Counted from the stretch's first letter, positions 35,863 to 44,933 are shown. The stretch is 51,662 nt of DNA from Candidatus Gastranaerophilales bacterium (GCA_944323935.1 CALUUJ010000004.1:79062-130723), one strand, 5' to 3'. The notes: generated from the sequence alone by a model not told the origin. Made by a program: numbers and translations.

Positions 35863-36066
35863 TTATTCTGCGTCTTTTGGTTCTTCTTTTGCAACTTTTT
35901 TACTTACTTTTACACCTTTATAAGTTCCACATTCTGTACATACAGTATGTGTCAATACTGTTGCTCCACAATTTGTACAAACTGTCGTTTCTGGAACTGA
36001 TCCTTTCCAATTTGCTCTTCTGTGTGCTTGTGCTGATTTACCCGTTCTTTTCTTTGGTACTGCCAT
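35863..36066 (-). CDS. rpmF: 50S ribosomal protein L32
   Basis: 67 aa. Starts AVPKKRTGKSAQAHRRANWK. The zinc-ribbon cysteines are present as CTNCG and CTECG, the zinc-binding (C+) form. The C-terminal extension is rich in Lys and Glu. A component of the large ribosomal subunit. AAGGA precedes the ATG. The yceD stop is 4 bases upstream, the usual pairing. Confidence 0.97.
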   Translation of the reverse strand: MAVPKKRTGKSAQAHRRANWKGSVPETTVCTNCGATVLTHTVCTECGTYKGVKVSKKVAKEEPKDAE

Positions 36067-36070
36067 GATT

Positions 36071-36562
36071 TTATTCCTTCTCTAGTTTTATATTTTTAAA
36101 TACTTCTAATCTCGGATCTGTAAAATCTGTTTTTATATATTTATTAACAATTTCACTTCCATTACAATTTATATCACAAACAAGCTTATTTGGTATATGT
36201 AATATTACACTTTGGTAAACAAAATCTGAAATATTTATTTCATCTTTACCATTTAAATCTTCTACAAAGCAATCTTGTTTAATCTCAAACTCGCCTGTAT
36301 TATTGCCGGATGAACTATCTAGCGAAAAAAACTCTTCTATCTCTATATTAAATTCTTTTGTAAATTCTTTTAAACATAAATCACAAATTAAATTTAATTT
36401 TGCATTTATTTGTCCACTTATTTTTATAAGTGAACCGATTATTTCTAATTTTAAATTAGCAGACACAGGCACATCTTTATTAAATTCTTCAAATATTTCT
36501 GAAAAATTTATTTGTTTCACCTTGTTTTCTGTATTATCTATCTCTGATATCTTAATATACAT
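36071..36562 (-). CDS. DUF177/YceD-family protein
   Basis: 163 aa, acidic. The central cysteines in ICDLCLKEFTKEF and the late CDINCNG are family-typical, as is the EEFFSLD region. YceD/DUF177 proteins are co-transcribed with rpmF and are implicated in 23S rRNA or large-subunit maturation. No ribosome site is visible. A strong promoter has its -10 box only 8 bases before the ATG, which suggests a leaderless message at the head of the whole operon. Confidence 0.9.
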   Translation of the reverse strand: MYIKISEIDNTENKVKQINFSEIFEEFNKDVPVSANLKLEIIGSLIKISGQINAKLNLICDLCLKEFTKEFNIEIEEFFSLDSSSGNNTGEFEIKQDCFVEDLNGKDEINISDFVYQSVILHIPNKLVCDINCNGSEIVNKYIKTDFTDPRLEVFKNIKLEKE

Positions 36563-36570
36563 ATTTTTTT

Positions 36571-36598
36571 ATTTTAAATAGAAGAAGTTTTTTGTCAA
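36571..36598 (-). promoter_or_regulatory. Main promoter of the yceD-rpmF-plsX-fab operon
   Basis: On the minus strand a perfect TTGACA (36598-36593), a 16-base spacer and TAAAAT (36576-36571). Predicted start is within a few bases of the yceD ATG at 36562. Confidence 0.75.
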
Positions 36599-36603
36599 AT
36601 AAA

Positions 36604-36626
36604 AAGGAACATTTTATATGTTCCTT
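36604..36626 (-). terminator. Intrinsic terminator of the small-protein operon
   Basis: 9-bp stem AAGGAACAT/ATGTTCCTT with a 5-base loop; read on the minus strand it is followed by TTTTTA. It lies directly upstream of the fatty-acid operon promoter. Confidence 0.8.
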
Positions 36627-36639
36627 CTTTAATTTATTT

Positions 36640-36981
36640 CTATCCTCCTCCTGCATTATAGGAGAACGATCGCTGTAAATTTTGTTGCAGCATTTGATCT
36701 GCTGACTGTAACTCTGTATTTGCAGCTTGCAATTGTGATTGTACTTTTTGCATCCGTAATTGGAGATGATTATCTAAATTTTCAAGTTCAGTTTTTCTTG
36801 CCTCTAGTTGTTTTACGGCAGGAGAATCTGTATTTCCGATATCACTTATTTGACTTGTTAGTTGAGATATTGTATCTGTAAGATTAAGCTTTTGTGTAGT
36901 TATATCATTTAACTTACTTTCAAGCTTATTTATATACGCTGTCAGATACATTTTCCTACTGAATGCTATTAGAAATCCCAT
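36640..36981 (-). CDS. Small coiled-coil protein, unknown
   Basis: 113 aa. After a short N-terminus (GFLIAFSRKMYLTAYI) it is a continuous Gln/Leu/Thr-rich heptad pattern (about 18-98) and ends in a flexible tail with GGG. It has no enzyme motif and no signal peptide. AAGGT precedes the ATG, and it follows the 94-aa gene by 6 bases, so the two form a small operon closed by a terminator. Function is unknown; a structural or assembly role would fit the helix. The pair is preceded by a 238-base gap. Confidence 0.7.
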   Translation of the reverse strand: MGFLIAFSRKMYLTAYINKLESKLNDITTQKLNLTDTISQLTSQISDIGNTDSPAVKQLEARKTELENLDNHLQLRMQKVQSQLQAANTELQSADQMLQQNLQRSFSYNAGGG

Positions 36982-36987
36982 AGATTT

Positions 36988-37272
36988 TTACCTTGTCTGA
37001 TTTAGTGACCTTCCTTTTAAAAATACGTGCTCTGAATTCTGTGCTAGAATTAGTTCCGTCTTTTTAAGCTTGTATTTTTCATAATTAATACGATATTCGA
37101 TCTTTTTTAGCTTTTGCTTCACTGTAGCTATATCTTTAATATAAGTCAATATACTAGCTATAAAGATTTTTATCGGGTTGTTCTTTTTCAAGAATGCTCT
37201 AGTGAAGTTTAAAAAATTTCTTACCCTATTTATATGAAGCTGTAGTGTTGCCTTTGCTTTAGGTTTCGCCAC
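36988..37272 (-). CDS. Small basic helical protein, unknown
   Basis: 94 aa from a GTG start with AAGGAG 8 bases upstream. Strongly basic (many Lys/Arg), one weakly hydrophobic stretch (about 30-48, NPIKIFIASILTYIKDIA), then a helical Lys-rich part. No family is recognised. It is the first gene of a two-gene unit with the coiled-coil protein. It could be a membrane-surface or nucleic-acid-binding protein; sequence does not choose. Confidence 0.62.
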   Translation of the reverse strand: MAKPKAKATLQLHINRVRNFLNFTRAFLKKNNPIKIFIASILTYIKDIATVKQKLKKIEYRINYEKYKLKKTELILAQNSEHVFLKGRSLNQTR

Positions 37273-37458
37273 TATAATTCTCCTTGCTTAGACAAGACTA
37301 CAATAATACTAAAACATTTAAATAATATTTATTGCCTGCCACTTTAATATTATTAATAGCCCCGTTTTTACCTTTTTTATTCTAAAATTGTTGATATTAC
37401 TGTTTAATTTATCGGTTTCACTATTTTTTTCTTTAATTTTTTTTTTTATAAAAAATAA

Positions 37459-37492
37459 AAAAGTTTACATTTTTTTACAAATGTAAACTTTT
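37459..37492 (-). terminator. Intrinsic terminator of the uridine-kinase-like gene
   Basis: 14-bp perfect stem AAAAGTTTACATTT/AAATGTAAACTTTT with a 6-base loop and flanking A/T runs. The rest of the gap 37273-37510 is AT-rich without a clear gene. Confidence 0.85.
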
Positions 37493-37510
37493 CATTAATA
37501 TTTTTTTACG

Positions 37511-38362
37511 TTATTTATAAAAATTAATTACATCATTTATTAAATTTATAACTTTTGTTGTTAGTTCTTCTATATATTCAGCACTCGTAAGACCATTAAC
37601 AACAATATCTGCATTTTTCATTGTAGGTCTTATATATATTTGCGCTGTAGTATTAACATCGTTAAATTGATGTTCTGCAGCACTGCCTGTTTTTCCTCTT
37701 AAAATTGCTCTTGAGAACCATCTCTCTTTGATTTTTTCAAAAGGGGTAAATACATAAACCTTTATATCAAATAAATCAACTAATTCATCACCTAAAACAT
37801 ATAATCCTTCTGCCAAAATAGCACGTGTTGGATTCTTATATGCACGATTGGGAATACTTTCACAAGTTACAAAGTCATATTCAGGAGCATTTACTCCACA
37901 TCCATTTTTTAAACTTATTAAATGAGCACGCATTAAATCTAAATTTATAGCATCAGGCTTATCAAAACTAAAACCTGTTTTGTATAATTCTTCATAACTA
38001 CCTGCAGCTTTTAATTCTTCAGATGTATCCTTATAATAATCATCACAACATAATGTTGTATATGTTTCATTGAATAATTTCTTTCTTAAAGCCTTTGAAA
38101 CATAATTTACCAATGTTGTTTTACCGGATGCCGATTCACCTGTTATACCAATCAAACATTGTTTTCGTTTATTAACTAAAAATTCTTTTACTGATTTAAT
38201 AATTAATTTTTCATTTATAGAAAGAATTAAAGGCTGTTTTTGCTGTCTGTCCTCCTCAAGTATATCTTTTATTCCATCAACTATTTTGAATACAGCTATA
38301 CTAATATCTCTGTTCTGAGAATCTCGATATTGCTCTGTTTCCAATATACTCTCTCTTGACAT
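37511..38362 (-). CDS. Uridine kinase / phosphoribulokinase-family P-loop kinase
   Basis: 283 aa. Walker A GESASGKT (75-82) and the second motif LCCDDYYKDTSEE resemble uridine kinase and its relatives. The later FDKPDAINLDLM block and LAEGLYVLGDELVDLFDIKV are also of that family. A 70-residue helical N-terminal extension precedes the kinase. It should phosphorylate uridine/cytidine or a related small molecule in the cytoplasm; substrate is not certain. GGAG precedes the ATG, and a terminator follows the stop. Confidence 0.82.
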   Translation of the reverse strand: MSRESILETEQYRDSQNRDISIAVFKIVDGIKDILEEDRQQKQPLILSINEKLIIKSVKEFLVNKRKQCLIGITGESASGKTTLVNYVSKALRKKLFNETYTTLCCDDYYKDTSEELKAAGSYEELYKTGFSFDKPDAINLDLMRAHLISLKNGCGVNAPEYDFVTCESIPNRAYKNPTRAILAEGLYVLGDELVDLFDIKVYVFTPFEKIKERWFSRAILRGKTGSAAEHQFNDVNTTAQIYIRPTMKNADIVVNGLTSAEYIEELTTKVINLINDVINFYK

Positions 38363-38439
38363 TTAATACTCCGCTCTTAAATCTTCTCACGAATATAAAA
38401 AGTAATTATAAAATAATTTGTTAGGTCATGTCCTCAATC

Positions 38440-39642
38440 TTAACATTTATTACAATAATATTTAACATAATTTTCTAATTCATATATTCTTTCTTCAACA
38501 AGCATTTTTACGAAATCAAACCTTGCTTGAATTTGTTTTTCATTATCTATTTTACTTGAGAATATAAATTGTCTTTTTGTATTTGCTATAAGACCTTCTT
38601 TTAATTCTTTTATTTTATAACATATTGATATATCTATATATCTAATATCTTCATACATTGTTGATAATATTTCATTTATTGTAAAAAGTGCATCAAGAGG
38701 TTTATTCTTATAAACAGCATTTTTTAAATAACTTAAGTTATTTTGAATTTTCCTATATACACTAAGGATTTTTTTCTTTTTTTCCACTAAAGTTTTTGTA
38801 AAATAATTAATTGTTGTTTGATAACCTTGCAATATTAATTTTTCTTTTACATTTTGATTTATATTGAAATCAAAAAATATTACTTCTTTTGCATCAAGAA
38901 TAACATAATCATATCTGTCGTTTTCATGATTCAAGTTATATACATTCTCTGTACATAAATACCAAATAGTACTAATTACAGAATTAAGATAATCTATTGG
39001 ATTTTTGATATCAGTTCCTTCTTTTGTACCTTCCAGCCTAAATTCTAATATCCTGTTATTTGAAGTATCAAGCTCATTGTAAATTTTACAACCTGCCCAA
39101 CTTTTTATTAAATCACCATCAACAAGTAACGATTCACCAATACTTATCGGCTTCATTAAACCGGGCATACATGCAGATGTTCTTATTGCAAAAGCTACTT
39201 CTTCATCAGGAGTATTTTCTTTTGAAAAAATATATGGGGTATTCGTATTAATATCCAAAGTTAAAATATGCAAATTCTTTTTTAAATCTTTAAATTTAAC
39301 TTTTGAACTTTCTTGATATTCACTGCCTAATACTTTTTTACCAATTTTTTCTCTCAGCCAATCAAGAAAAATTTCACCTTTACTTAGCGATATATCAGTA
39401 TTAAATATATTTATATTTATATCTCTAAACATATTAAAATTAAAATCGAAAAATAATTCTTGTATTTCTTTTTCATCATATCCGGTTGCTAATAATCCGG
39501 CAAAAACAGCTCCAACAGACGAACCTGCTATATTATCTATTTCTATATTAAGTTCTTTTAATGCTTTTAGTACTCCGACATAGCACATTCCACGTACACC
39601 GCCGCCACCGAATATACAATTATATTTTATTGAACTTTCCAA
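38440..39642 (-). CDS. Patatin-like phospholipase
   Basis: 400 aa from a TTG start at 39642, chosen because AGAGGT lies at the proper distance; an in-frame TTG eight codons upstream has no ribosome site. The patatin features are the oxyanion-hole GGGGVRG (about 12-18), the nucleophile serine 42 in GSSVG, and the dyad aspartate in VDGDL (about 183). The C-terminal third is helical and charged without a known domain. It may hydrolyse membrane lipids. A similar layout occurs in bacterial patatins involved in lipid turnover or defence, but no defence partner is adjacent. Confidence 0.85.
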   Translation of the reverse strand: MESSIKYNCIFGGGGVRGMCYVGVLKALKELNIEIDNIAGSSVGAVFAGLLATGYDEKEIQELFFDFNFNMFRDININIFNTDISLSKGEIFLDWLREKIGKKVLGSEYQESSKVKFKDLKKNLHILTLDINTNTPYIFSKENTPDEEVAFAIRTSACMPGLMKPISIGESLLVDGDLIKSWAGCKIYNELDTSNNRILEFRLEGTKEGTDIKNPIDYLNSVISTIWYLCTENVYNLNHENDRYDYVILDAKEVIFFDFNINQNVKEKLILQGYQTTINYFTKTLVEKKKKILSVYRKIQNNLSYLKNAVYKNKPLDALFTINEILSTMYEDIRYIDISICYKIKELKEGLIANTKRQFIFSSKIDNEKQIQARFDFVKMLVEERIYELENYVKYYCNKC

Positions 39643-39664
39643 AACATTACCTCTTCTTTTATAC

Positions 39665-39709
39665 AATAATAGCCTAAAAATTCAATAATTGAAAATCTAG
39701 GCTATTATT
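39665..39709 (-). terminator. Likely intrinsic terminator between pnp and the patatin gene's end region
   Basis: 12-bp stem AATAATAGCCTA/TAGGCTATTATT with an inner TTCAA/TTGAA stem. It lies after the pnp stop on the minus strand and just before the patatin start. Confidence 0.7.
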
Positions 39710-39727
39710 ATCTCATATACTCAAATC

Positions 39728-41863
39728 TTATTGACAGTTTGCTGCTTCTTCTTCTGTAACACCTTTAATAGTCAAACTTACTTTGCCTCTGTCATCAATT
39801 TTAATAATTTTAACAGTTACTATATCTCCCACATTCAGTTTTCCTTCAATAGTGTCAATTCTTTCCTTACATACTTGTGATATATGAACCATTCCATCTT
39901 TTCCGGGGGCAAGCTCTATAAATGCGCCGAATTGTACTATTTTGACAACTTTACCTTTACATACCAAACCTTCAACGGGTTTAAATGTCATTTGGCTAAT
40001 CATATGTCTTGCAATATCTGCACCTTCTTTGTCGTTTGAAGTTATTGTAACTCTGCCATCATCTTGAATATCTATTTCTGCACCTGAAGCTTCAATTATA
40101 CCTCTTATATTTTTTCCTCCAGGTCCGATTACAGTTCCGATATCTTCAGTTGGAATTGTCATTGTAAATATTCTCGGTGCATATGGTGAAAGTTCTTTAG
40201 CCGGCTCTGTAATAACTTCTCTCATTTTTGACAATATGTGAAGTCTTCCTTCTTTTGCTTGTGCTAAAGCTTTTCTCAATGTATCGTTAGCAATACCTTT
40301 TGCCTTCATATCCATTTGAAGTGCTGTAATACCATCATCATTTCCTGTAACTTTAAAATCCATGTCTCCAAGAAAATCTTCTATTCCTTGAATATCTGTT
40401 AATACAACAGGTTCACGACCGGGTTCTGTAATCATACCCATTGCAACACCACCTATCATACATTTTACAGGAACACCTGCATTCATTAATGCCATTGATG
40501 AACCGCAAGTTGAACCCATTGATGTTGAGCCGTTTGATTCTAATACATCAGAAGTAACTCTTATTGTATATCCAAATTCTTCTTGAGATGGAAGTGCAGG
40601 TACATTTGCTCTTTCAGCTAAATTTCCATGACCAACTTCTCTTCTTCCGGGGCCTCTTAATGGTTTTACTTCGCCTACTGAATAACCCGGGAATATATAT
40701 TTATGCATGTAATATTTTTCTGTTTCAGGATCAACTCCGTCCAGTTCTTGTTTCATACCTGGACCTGCCAATGTTGCAACAGACAATATTTGAGTTTGTC
40801 CTCTTGTAAATACAGCACTACCGTGAGCTCTTGGAATAACACCAACTTCACACCAAATAGGACGTACTTCATTAGGTTTTCTTCCGTCTGCACGAACTCC
40901 TTCATCTAAAATCATAGCACGCATTATTTTCTTTTCTGCAGCTTTAAATTCTTCTGCAACAAAATCTATACCGGTTTCTTCTATAATTTTATGAATATAA
41001 TGATCTTCCGGAAGTGCTTCTACTTTTTCTTTTACAAGTTTCTTTGCTTCATCCAACTTATTTTGTCTATATTCTCTATCAAAATTATGATATGCGTCGA
41101 AAATCATATCATGAGCAACTTCGTTAATTAAATTTTTAAGTTCTGTTGTATCATACGGATTTACAAACTCTTCTCTGACAACACCGCAATCTTGAGCAAA
41201 TTGAAGTTGCGCTTCACATTGTTTTTTAATTTCAACTTGAGCAAATTCAACAGCTTCCATAATTTCATCTTCAGTAACAAATTTACATCCGGCTTCAACC
41301 ATAATAACGCTGTCATGTGTACCTGCAACAACAATATCCAAGTTAGATTTATCAGCTTCTTGGTGAGTTGGATTTGCTATTAACTGACCATCAATTTTTG
41401 AAACTCTAACAGCACCAATAGGTCCTTCAAATGGTGCACCTGATAACATTAGAGCTGCAGAAGCACCTAACATAGCTAAAGTATCAGGTTGATTTTGTTG
41501 ATCGTAGCTAAACAATTGAGCTACTATTTGAATATCATTTCTATATCCTTTTGGGAATAGAGGTCTAATAGGTCTATCAATCAATCTTGATACTAATATA
41601 GCCTTATCACTTGCTTTACCTTCGCTTCTGTTATATCCTCCGGGAATTCTGCCTATTGCAGACATTCTTTCTTCATAATCAATCAATAATGGGAAAAAGT
41701 CTATACCAACTCTTGGTTCTGGGCTTACACAACAATGTATAAATAACATTGTATCTCCACATCTTACCGTAACTGAGCTGGTAGCTGATTTTGCATACTT
41801 ACCTGTTTCAATCGTAACAATTTTGCCACCTACAGGTATTTCAATTTTCTTTGTTTCTACCAT
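39728..41863 (-). CDS. pnp: Polyribonucleotide nucleotidyltransferase
   Basis: 711 aa, family length. Two RNase PH-like domains (about 10-230 and 310-540), the second with GRREVGHGNLAERA and DIQGIEDFLGDMDFKVTG. They are followed by a KH domain (about 555-610, IGTVIGPGGKNIRG) and an S1 domain (about 620-700, GAFIELAPGKDGMVHISQ). It degrades RNA 3' to 5' using phosphate and can add tails. A TATAAT box lies about 40 bases before the ATG on this strand. It is a single-gene unit. Confidence 0.97.
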   Translation of the reverse strand: MVETKKIEIPVGGKIVTIETGKYAKSATSSVTVRCGDTMLFIHCCVSPEPRVGIDFFPLLIDYEERMSAIGRIPGGYNRSEGKASDKAILVSRLIDRPIRPLFPKGYRNDIQIVAQLFSYDQQNQPDTLAMLGASAALMLSGAPFEGPIGAVRVSKIDGQLIANPTHQEADKSNLDIVVAGTHDSVIMVEAGCKFVTEDEIMEAVEFAQVEIKKQCEAQLQFAQDCGVVREEFVNPYDTTELKNLINEVAHDMIFDAYHNFDREYRQNKLDEAKKLVKEKVEALPEDHYIHKIIEETGIDFVAEEFKAAEKKIMRAMILDEGVRADGRKPNEVRPIWCEVGVIPRAHGSAVFTRGQTQILSVATLAGPGMKQELDGVDPETEKYYMHKYIFPGYSVGEVKPLRGPGRREVGHGNLAERANVPALPSQEEFGYTIRVTSDVLESNGSTSMGSTCGSSMALMNAGVPVKCMIGGVAMGMITEPGREPVVLTDIQGIEDFLGDMDFKVTGNDDGITALQMDMKAKGIANDTLRKALAQAKEGRLHILSKMREVITEPAKELSPYAPRIFTMTIPTEDIGTVIGPGGKNIRGIIEASGAEIDIQDDGRVTITSNDKEGADIARHMISQMTFKPVEGLVCKGKVVKIVQFGAFIELAPGKDGMVHISQVCKERIDTIEGKLNVGDIVTVKIIKIDDRGKVSLTIKGVTEEEAANCQ

Positions 41864-41962
41864 GTTTTTCTCTTTTCTTTTTATACACTTCTATTTTGCT
41901 TAATATTATAACTTAAATATTTATTTATGTATATTTAATAAATCTATAATATCTCTATTATG

Positions 41963-41991
41963 TTGATTACTTTATAAATACATGTTACAAT
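41963..41991 (+). promoter_or_regulatory. Promoter of the first SGNH-like gene
   Basis: TTGATT (41963-41968), a 17-base spacer, then an extended -10 (TGTTACAAT, box 41986-41991). It covers the in-frame ATG at 41982 and so places the true start downstream at 42018. Confidence 0.65.
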
Positions 41992-42017
41992 ACTTTTATC
42001 TTAATTTTATAAAAACT

Positions 42018-42986
42018 ATGAAAAAAATACTTATATACAATACATTACTTGTTATTTCATTTTTTTTACTTATTGAGTATATATTATTTAATGTTGAACA
42101 TATAAGAGCTACTACACCTTTTTTTGAGATATATACACATTATCCACTAAAAAAATTTAAAAAAATCTATTATACAACACTGAATAATTATATATGTCGG
42201 TATTGTATTGATAATAAAGAGAATGAAAATAAAACTTTGAATATTAATGAGGAAATTATTAATTTTAGACCAATACTTATTGGTAATAATTCTGATATTA
42301 AAACAAGAAATTCACCAATTGTATTATTTGGTTGTTCTTATACATATGGTTGGAATTTAGATAATAATCAAACTTTTTCCTATAAACTTTATAAAGAAAC
42401 AGGTAGAACAGTATTTAATTTTGGACTAGTCGGAACTGGGGTGCAGCAAACTTTGTTTATGTTGCAGAATAATATTTTAAAATGTATTCCTCAACCTGAA
42501 TATATTATTTATACATTTATTAGCGACCATATTAATAGATTAAATGTTTGTTTCTATTTTGATCAATATGGGGTAATTTATTATAAATATAATGAAAATA
42601 AAGATTTAGTATTAATGTCTGATTTAGATTTATATTACTGGCATTCATACATATTAAGAAGAATATATAACTTTCTTTATACAAAGAATTTGTTCATCTT
42701 TAATCGAGATAATTATGAGTTTCTATTGAAACATTTTTTAGCAGTTAATAATGAAATAAAAAAGAGTTCTAATAATACAAAATTTGTACTTTTTGTATAT
42801 GAAGGAGATTCTATAATAAAAAATATAGAAGAAGAATTGAAAAAAAATGGGATTATTATTATATATTTATCTCAACTTTCTAAAGAAAATTTTCTGGATA
42901 GAAAATATATGGTTGACGATTCGCATCCAAATGAGAAAGCTTGGGATGTTATTGTTCCTTTATTAATAAAAAAATTAAATATTTAA
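42018..42986 (+). CDS. SGNH-like membrane-anchored protein
   Basis: 322 aa from ATG 42018 (the promoter excludes 41982). An N-terminal membrane anchor (about 1-25, MKKILIYNTLLVISFFLLIE) is followed by an extracytoplasmic domain. Block I LFGCSYTYGWNL carries the likely nucleophile Ser107, and the end has DDSHPNEKAWDVI, which supplies an Asp-His pair, as in SGNH/GDSL esterases and acetyltransferases. The IIYTFISDHINRL block is shared with the paralogue at 47053. It may modify envelope glycans or lipids; substrate is unknown. No ribosome site is seen. The neighbouring rsgA start is 38 bases downstream. Confidence 0.75.
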   Translation: MKKILIYNTLLVISFFLLIEYILFNVEHIRATTPFFEIYTHYPLKKFKKIYYTTLNNYICRYCIDNKENENKTLNINEEIINFRPILIGNNSDIKTRNSPIVLFGCSYTYGWNLDNNQTFSYKLYKETGRTVFNFGLVGTGVQQTLFMLQNNILKCIPQPEYIIYTFISDHINRLNVCFYFDQYGVIYYKYNENKDLVLMSDLDLYYWHSYILRRIYNFLYTKNLFIFNRDNYEFLLKHFLAVNNEIKKSSNNTKFVLFVYEGDSIIKNIEEELKKNGIIIIYLSQLSKENFLDRKYMVDDSHPNEKAWDVIVPLLIKKLNI

Positions 42987-43024
42987 TAATTTATTTTTAA
43001 AGAAAATTGTTATAGTATGAAAAT

Positions 43025-44032
43025 ATGAATGGACGTGTTATTAAGATATTTTCAGATTTTTATTATGTTGAGACTTCAATCGGAATTGTTGAAGCAAAAC
43101 TAAGAACTGTTTTGAAAAAACAAAAAGCTCAAGTTTATACGGGTGATTATGTTAAACTTGAACAACTTGATAAAAATTCTATGCAGGCTTTTATTGTTGA
43201 AATTCTGGACAGAAAAACATTAATTTCAAGACCTAAAGTTGCAAATGTATCACAAGTAATTATTGTATCTGCATTAAAAGAACCTGATTTGAATTTTGAA
43301 CAACTGAACAGATATATTGCGCACTGTGAATATCATAAACTAAAACCGATTTTATGTTTCAACAAAGAAGACATAGAAGAATTTGACGATTTAAAAGCAC
43401 AAATTATTGATATATATGTGCCATTAAATTATCAAGTTATTTTTACATCTGCACTTACAAAAACAGGGCTAGATCAAATTGAACCAATATTAGAGAAGAA
43501 CACCTCAATTCTTTGCGGGGCTTCAGGAGTTGGAAAATCTTCAATAATAAATGCTATTTTAAATACTTCAAGACAAAGAATACTCCCTGTCAGTGACAAG
43601 ACAAAGAAAGGTGTTCATACAACAAGACATTGTGAATTAATTGAAGTTCAAAAAAATGCTTTTATTGTTGATACGCCCGGCTTTTCACACTTAAAATTTG
43701 ATTTCTTATTACCAAGTGAAATTAAAAATCTGTTTGTAGAAATGAAAGATTACGATTATGTTTGTAAATACAAAGACTGTTTGCACATAAATGAAGATGG
43801 TTGTTCTTATAAAGAAATCATAATGAACATGGATGAAACACGATTTGAAAGTTATAAAAAATTTGTAACGGAAGCTAAAGAATACGAAGAAAGAATTTCA
43901 AAAGAATCAATAAAAGATGAAAAAAATACAAAATTCAATCAAAATAAGATAATGGCAAAGATTTCACATAAAAAAAGAGCCGTTTCCAGAAAAACATTAA
44001 AACAAAATATGTATAAGGATGAGATAGAATAA
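43025..44032 (+). CDS. rsgA: Ribosome small-subunit-dependent GTPase RsgA
   Basis: 335 aa. OB-fold N-terminus (about 1-70), then a circularly permuted GTPase: G4 NKED, then G1 GASGVGKSS (about 165-175) and G3 DTPGFSHL. The C-terminal zinc finger is C-x4-C-x-H-x5-C in CKYKDCLHINEDGC, followed by a charged helical tail. It helps mature the 30S subunit. A TATAGT box lies 8 bases before the ATG and no ribosome site is visible, another possible leaderless start. Followed by the prenyl synthase after 4 bases. Confidence 0.95.
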   Translation: MNGRVIKIFSDFYYVETSIGIVEAKLRTVLKKQKAQVYTGDYVKLEQLDKNSMQAFIVEILDRKTLISRPKVANVSQVIIVSALKEPDLNFEQLNRYIAHCEYHKLKPILCFNKEDIEEFDDLKAQIIDIYVPLNYQVIFTSALTKTGLDQIEPILEKNTSILCGASGVGKSSIINAILNTSRQRILPVSDKTKKGVHTTRHCELIEVQKNAFIVDTPGFSHLKFDFLLPSEIKNLFVEMKDYDYVCKYKDCLHINEDGCSYKEIIMNMDETRFESYKKFVTEAKEYEERISKESIKDEKNTKFNQNKIMAKISHKKRAVSRKTLKQNMYKDEIE

Positions 44033-44036
44033 ATTT

Positions 44037-44933
44037 ATGAACGATTTTGCAAAAGAAAAATATAATAAATTAAAAAACATTGTAGATGAACATATAGATA
44101 AATATATTGAAATTGTATACCCTGAAAGTGTATATAAATCTATGAAATATTCGCTTCTTGCAGGAGGTAAAAGACTAAGACCGGTAATGGCTATAGAAAC
44201 AGCAACTATTTTAGGCGCATCTATAGAACAAATTATTCCTACGGCTGCAGCTATAGAGATGCTACATTGCCAAAGTTTAATTCACGATGATTTGCCTTGC
44301 ATGGACAATGATGATTTCAGAAGAGGCAAGCCTACAAATCATAAGGTTTTTGGTGAATCTACTGCAGTTTTGGCCGGTGATGCGCTTCTAAGTTTCGCGC
44401 CAAAAATTATTATAGATAAAACGCCATCATCGGTTAAACCTGAAACAATACTTAAGGTCCTAAACGAATTTTTTATGGCAGCAGGTGTTGATGGAATTAT
44501 TTCAGGTCAAATTGTTGATATAGATTCAGAAAAAAAGAAAATATCTAAAGAAACTCTTGATTTTATATATGAATACAAAACAGCAAGACTTTTTAAATTA
44601 GCAGTTCGTTCAGGTGCTATAATTGCAGGTGCTAATGAAAAACAGCTTGAAGATTTAACAAAATTTGCACAATATTACGGTCATGCTTTTCAAATATATG
44701 ATGATATCCTTGATGTAACTGCAACTTTGGAAGAAATTGGTAAAACTCCTGGAAAAGATATAAATGCAGAAAAATCAACATACATTTCAATGTACGGATT
44801 AGATGAAGCAAAAAAACAAGCCCTATTCCTTTGTGATAAAGCTTGTGATATACTAAACTCAAATAATATTAAATCTGATATTTTAATAGGAATAGTAGAA
44901 AATATTTCCGAAGGGATAAATGGATGTTCTTAA
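44037..44933 (+). CDS. Polyprenyl (farnesyl/geranylgeranyl) diphosphate synthase
   Basis: 298 aa. Isoprenoid synthase fold with the first aspartate-rich motif DDLPCMDNDDFRRG (84-97), in which DDxxxxD is of the bacterial farnesyl/geranyl type, and the second motif YDDILD (about 221-226). It condenses IPP with allylic diphosphates. IspA (FPP) is the usual product in this setting, but product length is not certain. It lies 4 bases after rsgA, and its end overlaps the DUF212 gene by 10 bases. Confidence 0.92.
   Translation: MNDFAKEKYNKLKNIVDEHIDKYIEIVYPESVYKSMKYSLLAGGKRLRPVMAIETATILGASIEQIIPTAAAIEMLHCQSLIHDDLPCMDNDDFRRGKPTNHKVFGESTAVLAGDALLSFAPKIIIDKTPSSVKPETILKVLNEFFMAAGVDGIISGQIVDIDSEKKKISKETLDFIYEYKTARLFKLAVRSGAIIAGANEKQLEDLTKFAQYYGHAFQIYDDILDVTATLEEIGKTPGKDINAEKSTYISMYGLDEAKKQALFLCDKACDILNSNNIKSDILIGIVENISEGINGCS

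Noticed and set aside
37273..37510. Hidden gene or RNA in the gap between the small-protein operon and the kinase gene
   Set aside because: Apart from the kinase terminator I see no long frame, ribosome site or RNA fold.
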